DNA of 64,000 bases from Alphaproteobacteria bacterium (GTDB lineage: Bacteria > Pseudomonadota > Alphaproteobacteria > UBA2136 > UBA6156), in NCBI GenBank assembly GCA_027485835.1, contig JAIXQG010000002.1, positions 264,232 through 328,231 on the forward strand, read 5' to 3'. The notes below the pieces were generated by a model. The model made no database searches. It saw only the letters and a program-made list of their open reading frames with translations, and had not been told where the DNA came from. Positions 43,448 through 51,640 of this stretch are shown here, piece by piece (within the stretch, counting starts at the first letter, position 1; every line of letters begins with the position of its first letter). A program made the position numbers and the translations under genes.

Positions 43448-43642
43448 TTACTCGGCAGCGTAGCGCTGCCAGGCGGGGCCAATCAGGCAGGCAAGGCACA
43501 TCATGCCTGCCGTCCAGAGGGCCCACTGAGCTATGGCAATCTTAAAGTAGCTGTTCCATAAGCTGAAAAGCGTTACTGCCTCGATAAAGACCGAGGTAAA
43601 GAGGAACAGTACGATAAGCGCGCCAGTAGATTTAACAGACAT
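43448..43642 (-). CDS. Small membrane protein (64 residues)
   Basis: Start at 43642 with GGAGA upstream. MSVKSTGALIVLFLFTSVFI then EAVTLFSLWNSYFKIAIAQW shows two hydrophobic helices. It follows dsbB by 64 bp on the same strand. No family recognised. Confidence 0.6.
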   Translation of the reverse strand: MSVKSTGALIVLFLFTSVFIEAVTLFSLWNSYFKIAIAQWALWTAGMMCLACLIGPAWQRYAAE

Positions 43643-43706
43643 AGAATGTCTCCACACAAAAGGGAGGCCTTCATGGCCTATGTCTCCGACTTCATGTCGT
43701 ATTGGT

Positions 43707-44189
43707 TTATGAGGGGCGGCGCAAAGCCAAGCCTGACAGGCCTAGGACGGCGAGCATAGCGGGGATATTCCAACCCGCGAGGGAGAGGCCGAGGAGGGTG
43801 AAGGTTTCTTTGTCGCACGGCACGATTTTGACGCGGTTGAGGTTGCTGAGCAGATCTTCGGCCGAGGAGAAGGCTTGCGCGGCATCCGACGTACAGCTGG
43901 CCGGGAATGGCAGCCAACCGTGTTGGGCGGCAAATTGCCATGCGGCGATGCCGAGGCCGGTGAGCGCGGCGGAGAGAATGGCCATGAGGGCCGGACGTTG
44001 CAGTTTGGGGTGTGCGGCACCCAGCAGGCTGAGGGCGAGGATAGCCCAGTGGGCGTAGCGTTGCCACCAGCACATTTTGCAGGGGATGACGCCGAAGCCG
44101 TACTCCAGCACAAACCCCGACGCCGACAGCCCGAACGCCATACAAGCTAGTAGCAGCAGGATGTGACGGGATGTGAGCTGGGTTGGCAT
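43707..44189 (-). CDS. dsbB: Disulfide bond formation protein B (DsbB)
   Basis: Re-oxidises DsbA in the periplasm. 160 residues with four membrane helices, CKMC (C37, C40) after helix 1 and second pair C99 and C125 in the periplasmic loop (PASCTSDAAQ and VKIVPCDKETF). The cysteine set is complete. Only 15 bp after pheT, so probably in the same operon. Confidence 0.9.
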   Translation of the reverse strand: MPTQLTSRHILLLLACMAFGLSASGFVLEYGFGVIPCKMCWWQRYAHWAILALSLLGAAHPKLQRPALMAILSAALTGLGIAAWQFAAQHGWLPFPASCTSDAAQAFSSAEDLLSNLNRVKIVPCDKETFTLLGLSLAGWNIPAMLAVLGLSGLALRRPS

Positions 44190-44204
44190 GGGGTGGGGCC
44201 TTTG

Positions 44205-46601
44205 TTAGCTACGAAGGGTACCGTTCAGCTTGGACTGGACGGCCTCTGTGGCGGTTTGGAGGACGGCGTTGATATCGGCGTCGGTGAGAGTCTTCTCAGC
44301 GCTTTGGAGCGTCAGGGAGACGGCCAGCGATTGCTTGTCGGCTTCGATACGATCTCCGACGTAGTGGTCGAAGACTTCCACGGCCTTCAGCAGCGGTTGC
44401 TTGGTGGCCTGAATAACGCCGGTGACCTGTTGCGCGGTGACGGTTTTGGGCAGCAGGAAGGCGAGGTCGCGCTGTACCGGCGGATACGGTGAGGCCGACC
44501 ACGGACGGGCTTTGCTTTGCAGTTTAAGCAGCGGCTCGAGGTACAGTTCGAACATCGCGATGGGGCCGGCGGAGGCCGGAATTTCATACTGCTTGCGCAG
44601 ACCGGGGTGGAGCTCGCCAAAGGTGGCCAGCACGAACGGGCCGATGGAGAGAGTACCGCTGCGGCCGGGGTGGTAGTGTTGCGGCGCTTTGGCCTCTACT
44701 GTAGCGCTTTCGGTCGGGGCGCCGAGGATGTTGAGGATTTGTAGAGCAGAGGCTTTGGCCGAGAAGGTATCCGGCTTGGCTTCCGGGCCCTTCCAGTTGC
44801 GCGCGCCGGTGGCGACGAGCACGCCTGCGGCCATGAGGGATTCGGTCAGTTTGCCCTTTTGCACGGAGAAGACCTTGCCGACTTCGGCGAGACGCGGGGT
44901 GGCGTCGGAGTTCGCGAAGTTTTTGCTGGCGGCGTTGAGCAGGCCCGGCAACAGGCTGGGGCGCATGGTGGTCATGTCGGTTTGGGCCAACGGGTTGGCG
45001 AGACTGAGGAGCTGCGCGCCATTGGCAAAGGTTTGCGCGGTGGCGTCGCCAATGAAGCTGTAGGTCATGCTCTCCAAAAAGCCGGTGGCGGCGCAGGCGC
45101 GGCGGGCCATGCGGTCGAGGGAGATCGCGGTACCGTTGACCTCGAACTGGCCGCCGATGCCGTGGGGCAGTACGGGGGCGACGTTTTCGTAGCCGATTAC
45201 GCGGAGAATTTCTTCGGTCAGGTCTTCCGGTGTAGTCATGTAGGTGCGGTAGCTGGGCGGGGTGACCGACAGCTCGGTGGCCGACAGTTGCTTGATGCTG
45301 AAGCCGAGGTGCTCCAGCACTTCGATTTGCTTATCGGCGGCTACGTCCATGCCGATGTAGTTACTGAAGAACGTGGTGTCGTAGGCGATGGCCTGCGGTT
45401 TGGGTGCCCCCTCGCCCGTGCTGACAGGTGCGGAGATGGTGCCACCGGCCCAGTCGGTAATGAGGTGTGCGCAGTATTGGAGAGCATAGGCGCCCAAGGT
45501 CGGGTCGATGCTGCGCTCGAAGCGCTGGCGGGCGTCGGTATGGAGCACGTGACGCTGGCCGGACAGGGCGATGCGGACGGGATTGAAGTAGGCGGCTTCC
45601 AGCACGATGTCGGTGGTGTCATCCGACACCGCGCTACCCGCACCGCCGAGAATACCGCCGAGGCCGATGACGCCTTGTTCATCGGTGATGATGATGTCGC
45701 CTTCGCCCAGCGTGAGCTTGGTGTCGTTGAGGCCTTCGAAGACTTCGCCTCCCTTGGCGGCGGCGGCGGTGATGCTCGTGCCGTTCAGTTTTTTCGCATC
45801 GTAGGCGTGCATGGGTTGGCCGAGGGCCAGCATGACGTAGTTGGTGGCGTCGACCAGCGCATTTTTGGGGCGCAGGCCTGCGGCCTCGAGCTGCGCGCGG
45901 ATGTGCGCGGGGCTTTGGACGTTTTTGATGCCGGTGATTTCCAGCAGGTTGAGGCTGGGGCAATTCTCAGTACTGGTGACAGCCTTGATGGACGAAGTGG
46001 CTTGACCCGCCTGCAGCTGCGGCAGCGGCTTGAGGGTGCCGAGGCCCATGGCGGCGAGTTCTCGTGCAATACCGAGGTGGCTGAAGCAGTCGCCGCGGTT
46101 GGGGGTCAGCGAGACTTCCAGCACGGTTTCTGGCGCTGGCAGGATGGTGTTGAGGGGCGCGCCGACGACAGCGTTTGCGTCCTCGATTTCCCAGATGCCG
46201 TTATGCTCGTTGCCCATGCCGAGTTCGCGTTGCGAGCAGAGCATGCCTTTGGATTCGACATCGCGGATTTTGGAGACTTTGATCTCGAAATCGCCCGGCA
46301 GTACCGCGCCCGGCATGGCCACGGCGACGGTGAGGCCCGCACGCGCGTTGGGGGCACCGCAGACGATTTGGCGCGGAGCCCCCTCGCCGGCATCCACCAT
46401 GCACACGCCGAGTTTGTCGGCATTCGGGTGTTGCTCACGGCTGAGGATTTTGCCGATCACGACATTCTCAAAGCTCTGGCCCGAGGTGTGGATGGCATCG
46501 ACTTCGTGGCCCAATTGGATGAGCGCGGCTTCCAGCGTTTGCAAGGATGTGCCGGGTGTGATGGCGATGTAGTTTTCCAGCCAGGAGAGGACGATTTTCA
46601 T
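44205..46601 (-). CDS. pheT: Phenylalanyl-tRNA synthetase beta subunit
   Basis: 798 residues, forming the alpha2-beta2 enzyme with PheS. N-terminal tRNA-binding OB domain (VVIGKILSREQHPNADKLGV), B3/B4 and B5 domains, and C-terminal ferredoxin-like anticodon-binding domain (SPYPPVQRDLAFLLPKTVTA). Separated from pheS by two small lipoprotein genes, whereas the two are usually adjacent. Confidence 0.97.
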   Translation of the reverse strand: MKIVLSWLENYIAITPGTSLQTLEAALIQLGHEVDAIHTSGQSFENVVIGKILSREQHPNADKLGVCMVDAGEGAPRQIVCGAPNARAGLTVAVAMPGAVLPGDFEIKVSKIRDVESKGMLCSQRELGMGNEHNGIWEIEDANAVVGAPLNTILPAPETVLEVSLTPNRGDCFSHLGIARELAAMGLGTLKPLPQLQAGQATSSIKAVTSTENCPSLNLLEITGIKNVQSPAHIRAQLEAAGLRPKNALVDATNYVMLALGQPMHAYDAKKLNGTSITAAAAKGGEVFEGLNDTKLTLGEGDIIITDEQGVIGLGGILGGAGSAVSDDTTDIVLEAAYFNPVRIALSGQRHVLHTDARQRFERSIDPTLGAYALQYCAHLITDWAGGTISAPVSTGEGAPKPQAIAYDTTFFSNYIGMDVAADKQIEVLEHLGFSIKQLSATELSVTPPSYRTYMTTPEDLTEEILRVIGYENVAPVLPHGIGGQFEVNGTAISLDRMARRACAATGFLESMTYSFIGDATAQTFANGAQLLSLANPLAQTDMTTMRPSLLPGLLNAASKNFANSDATPRLAEVGKVFSVQKGKLTESLMAAGVLVATGARNWKGPEAKPDTFSAKASALQILNILGAPTESATVEAKAPQHYHPGRSGTLSIGPFVLATFGELHPGLRKQYEIPASAGPIAMFELYLEPLLKLQSKARPWSASPYPPVQRDLAFLLPKTVTAQQVTGVIQATKQPLLKAVEVFDHYVGDRIEADKQSLAVSLTLQSAEKTLTDADINAVLQTATEAVQSKLNGTLRS

Positions 46602-46659
46602 GCCCTTTTTTGGCCTTTTGGCACAGTTCCGTCAAGCGTTTCCGTGCGTTGGGCGCGCG

Positions 46660-47199
46660 TTACGGTGCGGTTTTGGTGAAGTTGATGACCAGCTCGGCCA
46701 CCGGAATACCAAATTTGGAAAACGTATTGCGGTTGAGCACGGTGTTGTGCGGCATCATCCACATCCAGTCGTTAGACGACACCGTGACGGTGCTGCCGCT
46801 TTCCCGCGTGATGGTGAGCGGGTAGTTGAACTGGACGCTGTTGCCAGACTCGGTGCCCGTAGCCTTGCCGGGGACGTCGGCGGCGGTGGCTTCCAGCTTG
46901 CCTTTCGCTACCTCCACTACGTTCCAGCCGCGTTTTTGGGTTTTGCCGGAGGTGTAAGTAAAGTCTTCATCGATGATAAGCGTGCGGCGGCCTTGGGCGT
47001 CGGTGCCGGCGGTGCCTTGCATCTTCACATAAAAGCGGTCGGAGACGCGGCCGCGAAAATCGTAAATGGCGCCGTGGCCGTGGGTGATGCCGGAGAAATA
47101 GCTGATGAAGTCCATTTTCGGGGACTGATCGGCATAATACTGCGGCGTGGTGGAGCAGGCGGCGAGGCCAAGAAGTGCGAGAAGGGAGAGCTTTTTCAT
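46660..47199 (-). CDS. DUF3833-type lipoprotein
   Basis: 179 residues; lipoprotein signal MKKLSLLALLGLAACST (Cys at 15). Mature part matches the DUF3833 pattern: DFISYFSGITHGHGAIYDFR, GRVSDRFYVKMQGTAG, IIDEDFTYTSGKTQKRGW and SSNDWMWMMPHNTVLNRN. The role is unknown. Lies between pheT and a small lipoprotein. Confidence 0.75.
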   Translation of the reverse strand: MKKLSLLALLGLAACSTTPQYYADQSPKMDFISYFSGITHGHGAIYDFRGRVSDRFYVKMQGTAGTDAQGRRTLIIDEDFTYTSGKTQKRGWNVVEVAKGKLEATAADVPGKATGTESGNSVQFNYPLTITRESGSTVTVSSNDWMWMMPHNTVLNRNTFSKFGIPVAELVINFTKTAP

Positions 47200-47255
47200 G
47201 TCTTTTTAACCGTTGGGATGCGTTTCGGTTCCAAGCCTAATCGGCTTTTTTCAAA

Positions 47256-47281
47256 AAGAAAAGGCCCCCACTTAGGGGACC
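47256..47281 (-). terminator. Terminator between the two lipoprotein genes
   Basis: On the minus strand GGTCCCC/GGGGGCC stem with one G-U pair, followed by T-rich tail. Confidence 0.6.
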
Positions 47282-47298
47282 TTTATGACAGACCGGAG

Positions 47299-47430
47299 TT
47301 ACTCGGCGCTTTTCAGCGTGCTGTCGTTGGAATAGGCGGGTACCAGCGGGTCGGGCTGGATGCATTGTTGAGCGCTTGCACAGCCGGTCAGAAGAGCTAC
47401 AGCTGCGAGGGTGAAGAGAGCTTTTTTCAT
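47299..47430 (-). CDS. Small lipoprotein (43 residues)
   Basis: Start at 47430 (MKKALFTLAAVALLTGCASA), lipobox LTGC with Cys at 17; a start at 47493 would give an atypical N-terminus. Short mature part AQQCIQPDPLVPAYSNDS. Unknown function. Lies 108 bp downstream of pheS. Confidence 0.6.
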   Translation of the reverse strand: MKKALFTLAAVALLTGCASAQQCIQPDPLVPAYSNDSTLKSAE

Positions 47431-47537
47431 TGTCGTTTTCCTATCTCTGGGTGTTGTGGGTGTTAGGTTGGCTTTTCTTATAACGCGCGTCAACGGGTTC
47501 GGTTCGGTCTGACAGCACTTTTTTGTTAAAAAAAGTT

Positions 47538-48575
47538 CTAAGCTGCGGAAACCGGAGGTTTTCCGAACTGGCGCAAGAAGGCGGAATGGCTTTCGTAGAA
47601 GAGGCGCAGGTCGGAAATACCGTATTTGAGCATGGCGAGGCGCTCGACCCCTGCCCCGAAGGCAAAACCCTGGACTTCAGAAACATCCAGCCCACCCACA
47701 GCCAGTACGTTGCGGTGGACCATGCCGCAGCCCAAGACTTCCAGCCAGCCGGTTTGCTTGCAAACACGGCAGCCCGCCCCCCTGCACATATGGCATTCCA
47801 CGTCCATTTCCGCGCTGGGCTCGGTGAACGGGAAGTAGTGCGGGCGCATACGGGTTTTCAGCGGCTTGCCGAAATAGAGGCGCAAAAACTCGCTGAGGAC
47901 ACCGCGCATGTGGGCGAAGGTGGTGCCGCTGTCGACCATCATGCCTTCCACTTGGTGGAATTGCGGGGTGTGGGTGAGGTCGTAGTCGCGGCGGTAGACG
48001 CGGCCGATACCCATGACACGGAACGGCGGTTTGACGCCCTCTAAAGTGCGCACCTGCACGTTGCTGGTTTGGGTGCGGAGGAGGTAACGGCTGCCTTCGT
48101 CGTTAAACGGGTTGAGGTAGAAAGTGTCTTGGTCTTGCCGTGCGGGGTGGTGCTCCGGCAGGTTCAGTTTGGTGAAGTTGTAGTCGTCGGTTTCCACCTC
48201 TGGCCCGTAGGCGTGAGTGAAGCCCAAGCTACGCAGTGCCGCGGCGATATCTTCCATGGCGGCGGTGATGGGGTGGATGCGGCCGCCGTAGGTGGGGTCG
48301 GCCGGCAACGTCACGTCGATCGCCTCGTTGGCCAGTTTGGCGTTCAGAGCTTCGGTTTCCAATTGCTCCTTACGGGTGGAAATGGCGGCGGCGAGTTCGG
48401 TTTTTAGAACATTCAGCTCGGCACCACGGGCCTTGCGCGTTTCGGCGTCGAGTTTGCCGAGTTCCTTCATCTGCGCCGTAAGAGTGCCGTTCTGGCCGAG
48501 GTATTGAATGCGGATAGCCTCCAGTGCCTCGGCACCGGCGGCGGGAATTTGCTGCAAGACGGGTTGGATATCCAT
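47538..48575 (-). CDS. pheS: Phenylalanyl-tRNA synthetase alpha subunit
   Basis: 345 residues with class II motifs: TYGGRIHPITAAMEDIAAAL, motif 2 RVYRRDYDLTHTPQFHQVEG, motif 3 FAFGAGVERLAMLKYGISDL. Start is the ATG at 48575 (MDIQPVLQQIPA). A promoter-like TATAAT is only 7 nt upstream, suggesting a leaderless mRNA; no SD is visible. Confidence 0.96.
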   Translation of the reverse strand: MDIQPVLQQIPAAGAEALEAIRIQYLGQNGTLTAQMKELGKLDAETRKARGAELNVLKTELAAAISTRKEQLETEALNAKLANEAIDVTLPADPTYGGRIHPITAAMEDIAAALRSLGFTHAYGPEVETDDYNFTKLNLPEHHPARQDQDTFYLNPFNDEGSRYLLRTQTSNVQVRTLEGVKPPFRVMGIGRVYRRDYDLTHTPQFHQVEGMMVDSGTTFAHMRGVLSEFLRLYFGKPLKTRMRPHYFPFTEPSAEMDVECHMCRGAGCRVCKQTGWLEVLGCGMVHRNVLAVGGLDVSEVQGFAFGAGVERLAMLKYGISDLRLFYESHSAFLRQFGKPPVSAA

Positions 48576-48582
48576 AACGCCG

Positions 48583-48610
48583 ATTATACGGCATGTTAGC
48601 GCGTTTGCAA
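48583..48610 (-). promoter_or_regulatory. Sigma-70-type promoter of pheS
   Basis: Minus strand TTGCAA (48605-48610), 16-bp spacer, TATAAT (48583-48588). The ATG is 7 nt after the -10 box. Confidence 0.65.
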
Positions 48611-48643
48611 AGCTGGGGGTTGGTAAAAGGTTGGGGGCGCCCT

Positions 48644-48665
48644 ATATATGAGACTTATCATATAT
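48644..48665. promoter_or_regulatory. AT-rich palindrome upstream of the 48698 gene
   Basis: ATATATGA/TCATATAT, 8-bp arms with a 6-nt spacer, between the pheS promoter and the small gene at 48698. Could be an operator. Confidence 0.3.
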
Positions 48666-48697
48666 TGCGTTCCTTTTTTTAACCTGAGGAGGTTACC

Positions 48698-49078
48698 ATG
48701 CTGCCGAGATGGCAAGACATACCGTCCAAAGGGACGTTGAAAATGGGCTTAAGCCACGAAACATGGCTACGGACGCTGCGTAAAGACAATATGCTGCTGC
48801 AGGTGCTGGATGATTCCTTCATTTTTGCAGCTGTATTTGTGAAGTGGGAACTCCTTGAGTTCCGTTTTCCGCAGCCTCGGAAAGACTTCCCAAAATTGTT
48901 CGGCAACGTTGGCGAAGCCAGCATTGCTACTTCGCAGCAGACGTTGCGCAACACCGAACTTAGCATGCCGATTATGGTGTTCAATACCAATAATCTGTCG
49001 CCCAGTGGTGCCGTGGTTCCGGTCGGTTTGCTGGTACCACAGCGTTTCTGGAAAACGTTGAGGATGGTGGTGAATTAA
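48698..49078 (+). CDS. Hypothetical protein, 126 residues
   Basis: GAGGAGG precedes the ATG with ideal spacing. MLPRWQDIPSKGTLKMGLSH..., soluble, with no recognised domain. Stands alone with a terminator. Part of the group of small genes between pheS and rplT. Confidence 0.62.
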   Translation: MLPRWQDIPSKGTLKMGLSHETWLRTLRKDNMLLQVLDDSFIFAAVFVKWELLEFRFPQPRKDFPKLFGNVGEASIATSQQTLRNTELSMPIMVFNTNNLSPSGAVVPVGLLVPQRFWKTLRMVVN

Positions 49079-49094
49079 ACCGAGCTAACACGAG

Positions 49095-49122
49095 ACGGCG
49101 CCTGAGGGCGCCGTTTTGTTTT
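49095..49122 (+). terminator. Rho-independent terminator
   Basis: ACGGCGCC/GGCGCCGT 8-bp stem, 4-nt loop, T-rich tail. Confidence 0.88.
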
Positions 49123-49232
49123 AAGATTGACGAACTTAAGATGTTGCGCCTAAGCTGAATGACTGATTTTCCGACTGTTTCTCTTCAATTCTGCTCACTG
49201 ATTTCCATCTCAAACGGCAAAGGAGTTTTGCT

Positions 49233-49403
49233 ATGAAAGTTCACTGCGTTGAACACGGCCACGGCCGCGTTGGGACCTATGCACTTATTGTGCATCAGAC
49301 TGAAAGCCCTGCTCCTCAGCAGCGGCTGGAAGACATTCTCTTTGCCGATACACCGTTCCGCGTTACTGAACGGAGCAAGCCAACTGAGGTGCAAAAATGC
49401 TGA
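49233..49403 (+). CDS. Small hypothetical protein (56 residues)
   Basis: AAAGGAG lies 8-9 bp before the ATG. MKVHCVEHGHGRVGTYALIV then HQTESPAPQQRLEDILFADT. Soluble. The stop overlaps the start of another small ORF (ATGCTGA). Confidence 0.5.
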   Translation: MKVHCVEHGHGRVGTYALIVHQTESPAPQQRLEDILFADTPFRVTERSKPTEVQKC

Positions 49404-49528
49404 TGCCTTCGTTTTACAAACCGCGCTTTCTCGTTCGGTTCAAACGGAAGACGTGGCTGAAACGCTCTTCTGATGGAGGGCTGAAAATCCATTTCCATGG
49501 AATATGGAGACGGAAATGCCAAGACTGA
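49397..49528 (+). CDS. Small basic peptide (43 residues), overlapping
   Basis: Starts inside the previous gene (ATG at 49397, or 49403 giving a TGATG junction) with GAGGTG just before. MLMPSFYKPRFLVRFKRKTW then LKRSSDGGLKIHFHGIWRRK: very basic. Translation coupling is possible; real existence uncertain. Confidence 0.35.
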   Translation: MLMPSFYKPRFLVRFKRKTWLKRSSDGGLKIHFHGIWRRKCQD

Positions 49529-49543
49529 TTGCGTTATGGCACA

Positions 49544-49571
49544 AGAAAGCCGCCCAAGTGGGCGGCTTTCT
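49544..49571. terminator. Bidirectional terminator, duplicated copy 1
   Basis: AGAAAGCCGCCC/GGGCGGCTTTCT, 12-bp stem, loop AAGT. 29 nt (49541-49569) are identical to 50906-50934. Confidence 0.93.
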
Positions 49572-49596
49572 CATTTTTCGACTATTGGCTTTCCAC

Positions 49597-50073
49597 TTAG
49601 TGAATAAGCTTTTCAATTGCATTCATCAGCTGGCTTCCGTGTTCTGGCGTGGAGGGGCCGCCCGAGAAAACGGCCATCTGCATTTCGATAAGAAAGCGGG
49701 TGCCATCTTTGTAAGGCGTACTCATGCGTTTCCAAACGGGCGACTCCAACAGGCTTAACCGCTGTTCCGCCACTTCCTGCAACAGAGTTTGCGGAACACT
49801 CTCCTCACCGATCTCACGCCATTCCAGCTTACGGAGGTACTCCCATTGTGGCTTCACCGTTTCCGGAAAAACCGTCGACATAAAGTTACTGCCTCCGACA
49901 TAGACTTCTCCCTGCGGAGACGTGTCTGTTGCTGCCATCAAGATGATCTGGGTAGGTTTACCTCGGGTATAATCCTGAAAATGAGGCATCATATAGACTT
50001 CGGCGACCCTGTCCATCTTATCGCGCAGGGGGCCGGTATAAAGGTAAATGTAGTTTTCATTCTCTTGCGACAT
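49597..50073 (-). CDS. Hypothetical protein, 158 residues
   Basis: Start at 50073 (MSQENENYIYLYTGPLRDKM) with GGAGA upstream; a longer frame to 50193 lacks support. Soluble protein with GEVYVGGSNFMSTVFPETVK and a C-terminal helix. No recognised family. Divergent from the methyltransferase-like gene. Confidence 0.6.
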   Translation of the reverse strand: MSQENENYIYLYTGPLRDKMDRVAEVYMMPHFQDYTRGKPTQIILMAATDTSPQGEVYVGGSNFMSTVFPETVKPQWEYLRKLEWREIGEESVPQTLLQEVAEQRLSLLESPVWKRMSTPYKDGTRFLIEMQMAVFSGGPSTPEHGSQLMNAIEKLIH

Positions 50074-50210
50074 TCGTTTTTTCTCCGAGACGTGTCCAAC
50101 TAACTCTACGTGATATCTTACAACTTGTGTACATTTTAATGGATTCAAAGGACACTTTGGTCTATATACTTCGTTCGATATCCACCGCCCCATGCAAGGA
50201 AGGAGACTCC

Positions 50211-50888
50211 ATGCAACGGTTTTACGTTCCTTTTCGTTATGCTCTACACACTCTCAACATCCTACCACTCGCCAATCCTGTCGATATTATGCTGGAGCAC
50301 CTTAACCAAGGTGTAGCACCTGAACACCAAAAGATCGCCACAGTCACCCGTTTCTACTCGGCTAACCCCGACTTTGAACCGGTACGACGGCAGTTTCTTG
50401 CGGCGTGCGGGTGGTCTACCCCCTGCCGTGAGGCTGTTGAGCTGATAGCCCGCTACTCCCGCGCCATTGTGGAAGTGGGCGCCGGAAATGGCACATGGTC
50501 TATGCTTCTGGCCAATGCCGGTATAGATGTTAAGCCTACTGACATCTTACGGGAGAATGCCAATTGGGGGCGCGACTTCGATCAGCACTCCCATCGCCAG
50601 TGGGTGGCATGCGAAAACCTGAATGCCGAACGTGCGTTCCGCAAATATGGTCAGCATCGGGATGTTCTGATGGGATGGCCGCCACGGAATGCCACTTATC
50701 CGCAAACCCTTGCCTCCCAGATGAAAACTGGCCAGTTACTGTTTTTCATCGGTGAGAAGAAGAACGGTATCATGGCCACGCCTGAGTTCTTCACCTTTCT
50801 GGAGAAGAACTTTGACAAGCTGGATGAGACAGTACTACCCCATTGGTACGGCACGAACGACAGCCTGACGGTATGGCGTAGACGCTGA
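50211..50888 (+). CDS. SAM-dependent methyltransferase-like protein
   Basis: Start at 50211 with AAGGAGAC upstream. 225 residues; motif I AIVEVGAGNGTWSMLLANAG (85-104), an acidic residue at D111 (KPTDIL), and a WPPRN at 156-160 in the motif IV position. Substrate unknown. Self-contained, with a terminator duplicated from 49544. Confidence 0.68.
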   Translation: MQRFYVPFRYALHTLNILPLANPVDIMLEHLNQGVAPEHQKIATVTRFYSANPDFEPVRRQFLAACGWSTPCREAVELIARYSRAIVEVGAGNGTWSMLLANAGIDVKPTDILRENANWGRDFDQHSHRQWVACENLNAERAFRKYGQHRDVLMGWPPRNATYPQTLASQMKTGQLLFFIGEKKNGIMATPEFFTFLEKNFDKLDETVLPHWYGTNDSLTVWRRR

Positions 50889-50908
50889 CCCCAGACTGAA
50901 TACAAACA

Positions 50909-50937
50909 AGAAAGCCGCCCAAGTGGGCGGCTTTTCT
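50909..50937. terminator. Bidirectional terminator, duplicated copy 2
   Basis: AGAAAGCCGCCC/GGGCGGCTTTTCT. Same 29-nt core as 49541-49569. Shared by the methyltransferase gene and rplT. Confidence 0.93.
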
Positions 50938-50950
50938 GCGTTCTGAAGAA

Positions 50951-51310
50951 CTACTTCTTCAGTGCGGTCTTGGCTTGCTCGACAATCGCTTTGAAAGCGT
51001 TGTTTTCGAAGGCGGCCAGGTGGGCCAGAACCTTACGGTCGACCTGCACGTTGGCCTTCTTCAGGCCACCCATGAAGACGCTGTAGGACAGGCCTTCTTG
51101 GCGGGCTGCGGCGTTGATACGCATGATCCACAGGCTGCGGAAGTCGCGCTTCTTGTTGCGACGGTCGCGGTATTGGTAGCGGAGGGCCTTTTCGACCTTC
51201 TCGATAGCAACACGGAAGCAGGACTTGGCGCGACCGCGGTAGCCCTTGGCCATGTTGAGGATTTTCTTGTGGCGGCGGCGGTTACCGGCACCGTAGGCGG
51301 AACGAGTCAT
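50951..51310 (-). CDS. rplT: 50S ribosomal protein L20
   Basis: 119 residues, [60 protein letters not shown]. Normal length and motifs. 20 bp after rpmI, the usual pair; the usual neighbours pheS-pheT lie further downstream beyond an insert. Confidence 0.98.
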   Translation of the reverse strand: MTRSAYGAGNRRRHKKILNMAKGYRGRAKSCFRVAIEKVEKALRYQYRDRRNKKRDFRSLWIMRINAAARQEGLSYSVFMGGLKKANVQVDRKVLAHLAAFENNAFKAIVEQAKTALKK

Positions 51311-51330
51311 GTGTTATTCCTCCCTTTCAA

Positions 51331-51624
51331 TTATTCAGATTTGCCGGTAAGGGCCGCAGCAGCGGCGGCAGCCAGACGGCGTGCGGCGTTGCGGATGGCC
51401 TGGGAACGCTTGCGCTTGGCGCCGAGCGACGGAACAAGACGGTTGACCTGTTCGAAGTTGCTCTCGTGAACCATGGTGGTACCTTGGGACAAACGAGCCT
51501 TTTGACCGCGTTTAGCGAGGAAGTGGCCGTGGGCGCCCTTGGAACGTACGATTTTACCGGTACCGGTTGCTTTGCGGAAACGCTTAGCAGCGGCTTTACG
51601 GGTCTTCAATTTGAAGCCTGCCAT
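51331..51624 (-). CDS. rpmI: 50S ribosomal protein L35 with C-terminal extension
   Basis: 97 residues. The first ~65 match L35 (MAGFKLKTRKAAAKRFRKAT, then GHFLAKRGQKARLSQGTTMV), but about 30 extra residues follow (LGAKRKRSQAIRNAARRLAA AAAAALTGKSE), basic then alanine-rich. The normal protein is 65 residues. A hairpin (51626-51640) includes the Shine-Dalgarno GGGAGA just upstream. Confidence 0.92.
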   Translation of the reverse strand: MAGFKLKTRKAAAKRFRKATGTGKIVRSKGAHGHFLAKRGQKARLSQGTTMVHESNFEQVNRLVPSLGAKRKRSQAIRNAARRLAAAAAAALTGKSE

Positions 51625-51625
51625 G

Positions 51626-51640
51626 ATGGGAATCTCCCAT
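51626..51640 (-). promoter_or_regulatory. Hairpin covering the rpmI ribosome-binding site
   Basis: On the minus strand ATGGGA, loop GAT, TCCCAT immediately before the ATG. The SD lies in the stem/loop, so the hairpin could limit translation. L20 represses its own operon in other bacteria; any link here is inference. Confidence 0.4.

Noticed and set aside
41065..43482. 805-codon open frame on the minus strand opposite pnp
   Set aside because: Complements the well-supported pnp; no RBS, no domain, and histidine/glycine-rich as expected of a shadow frame.
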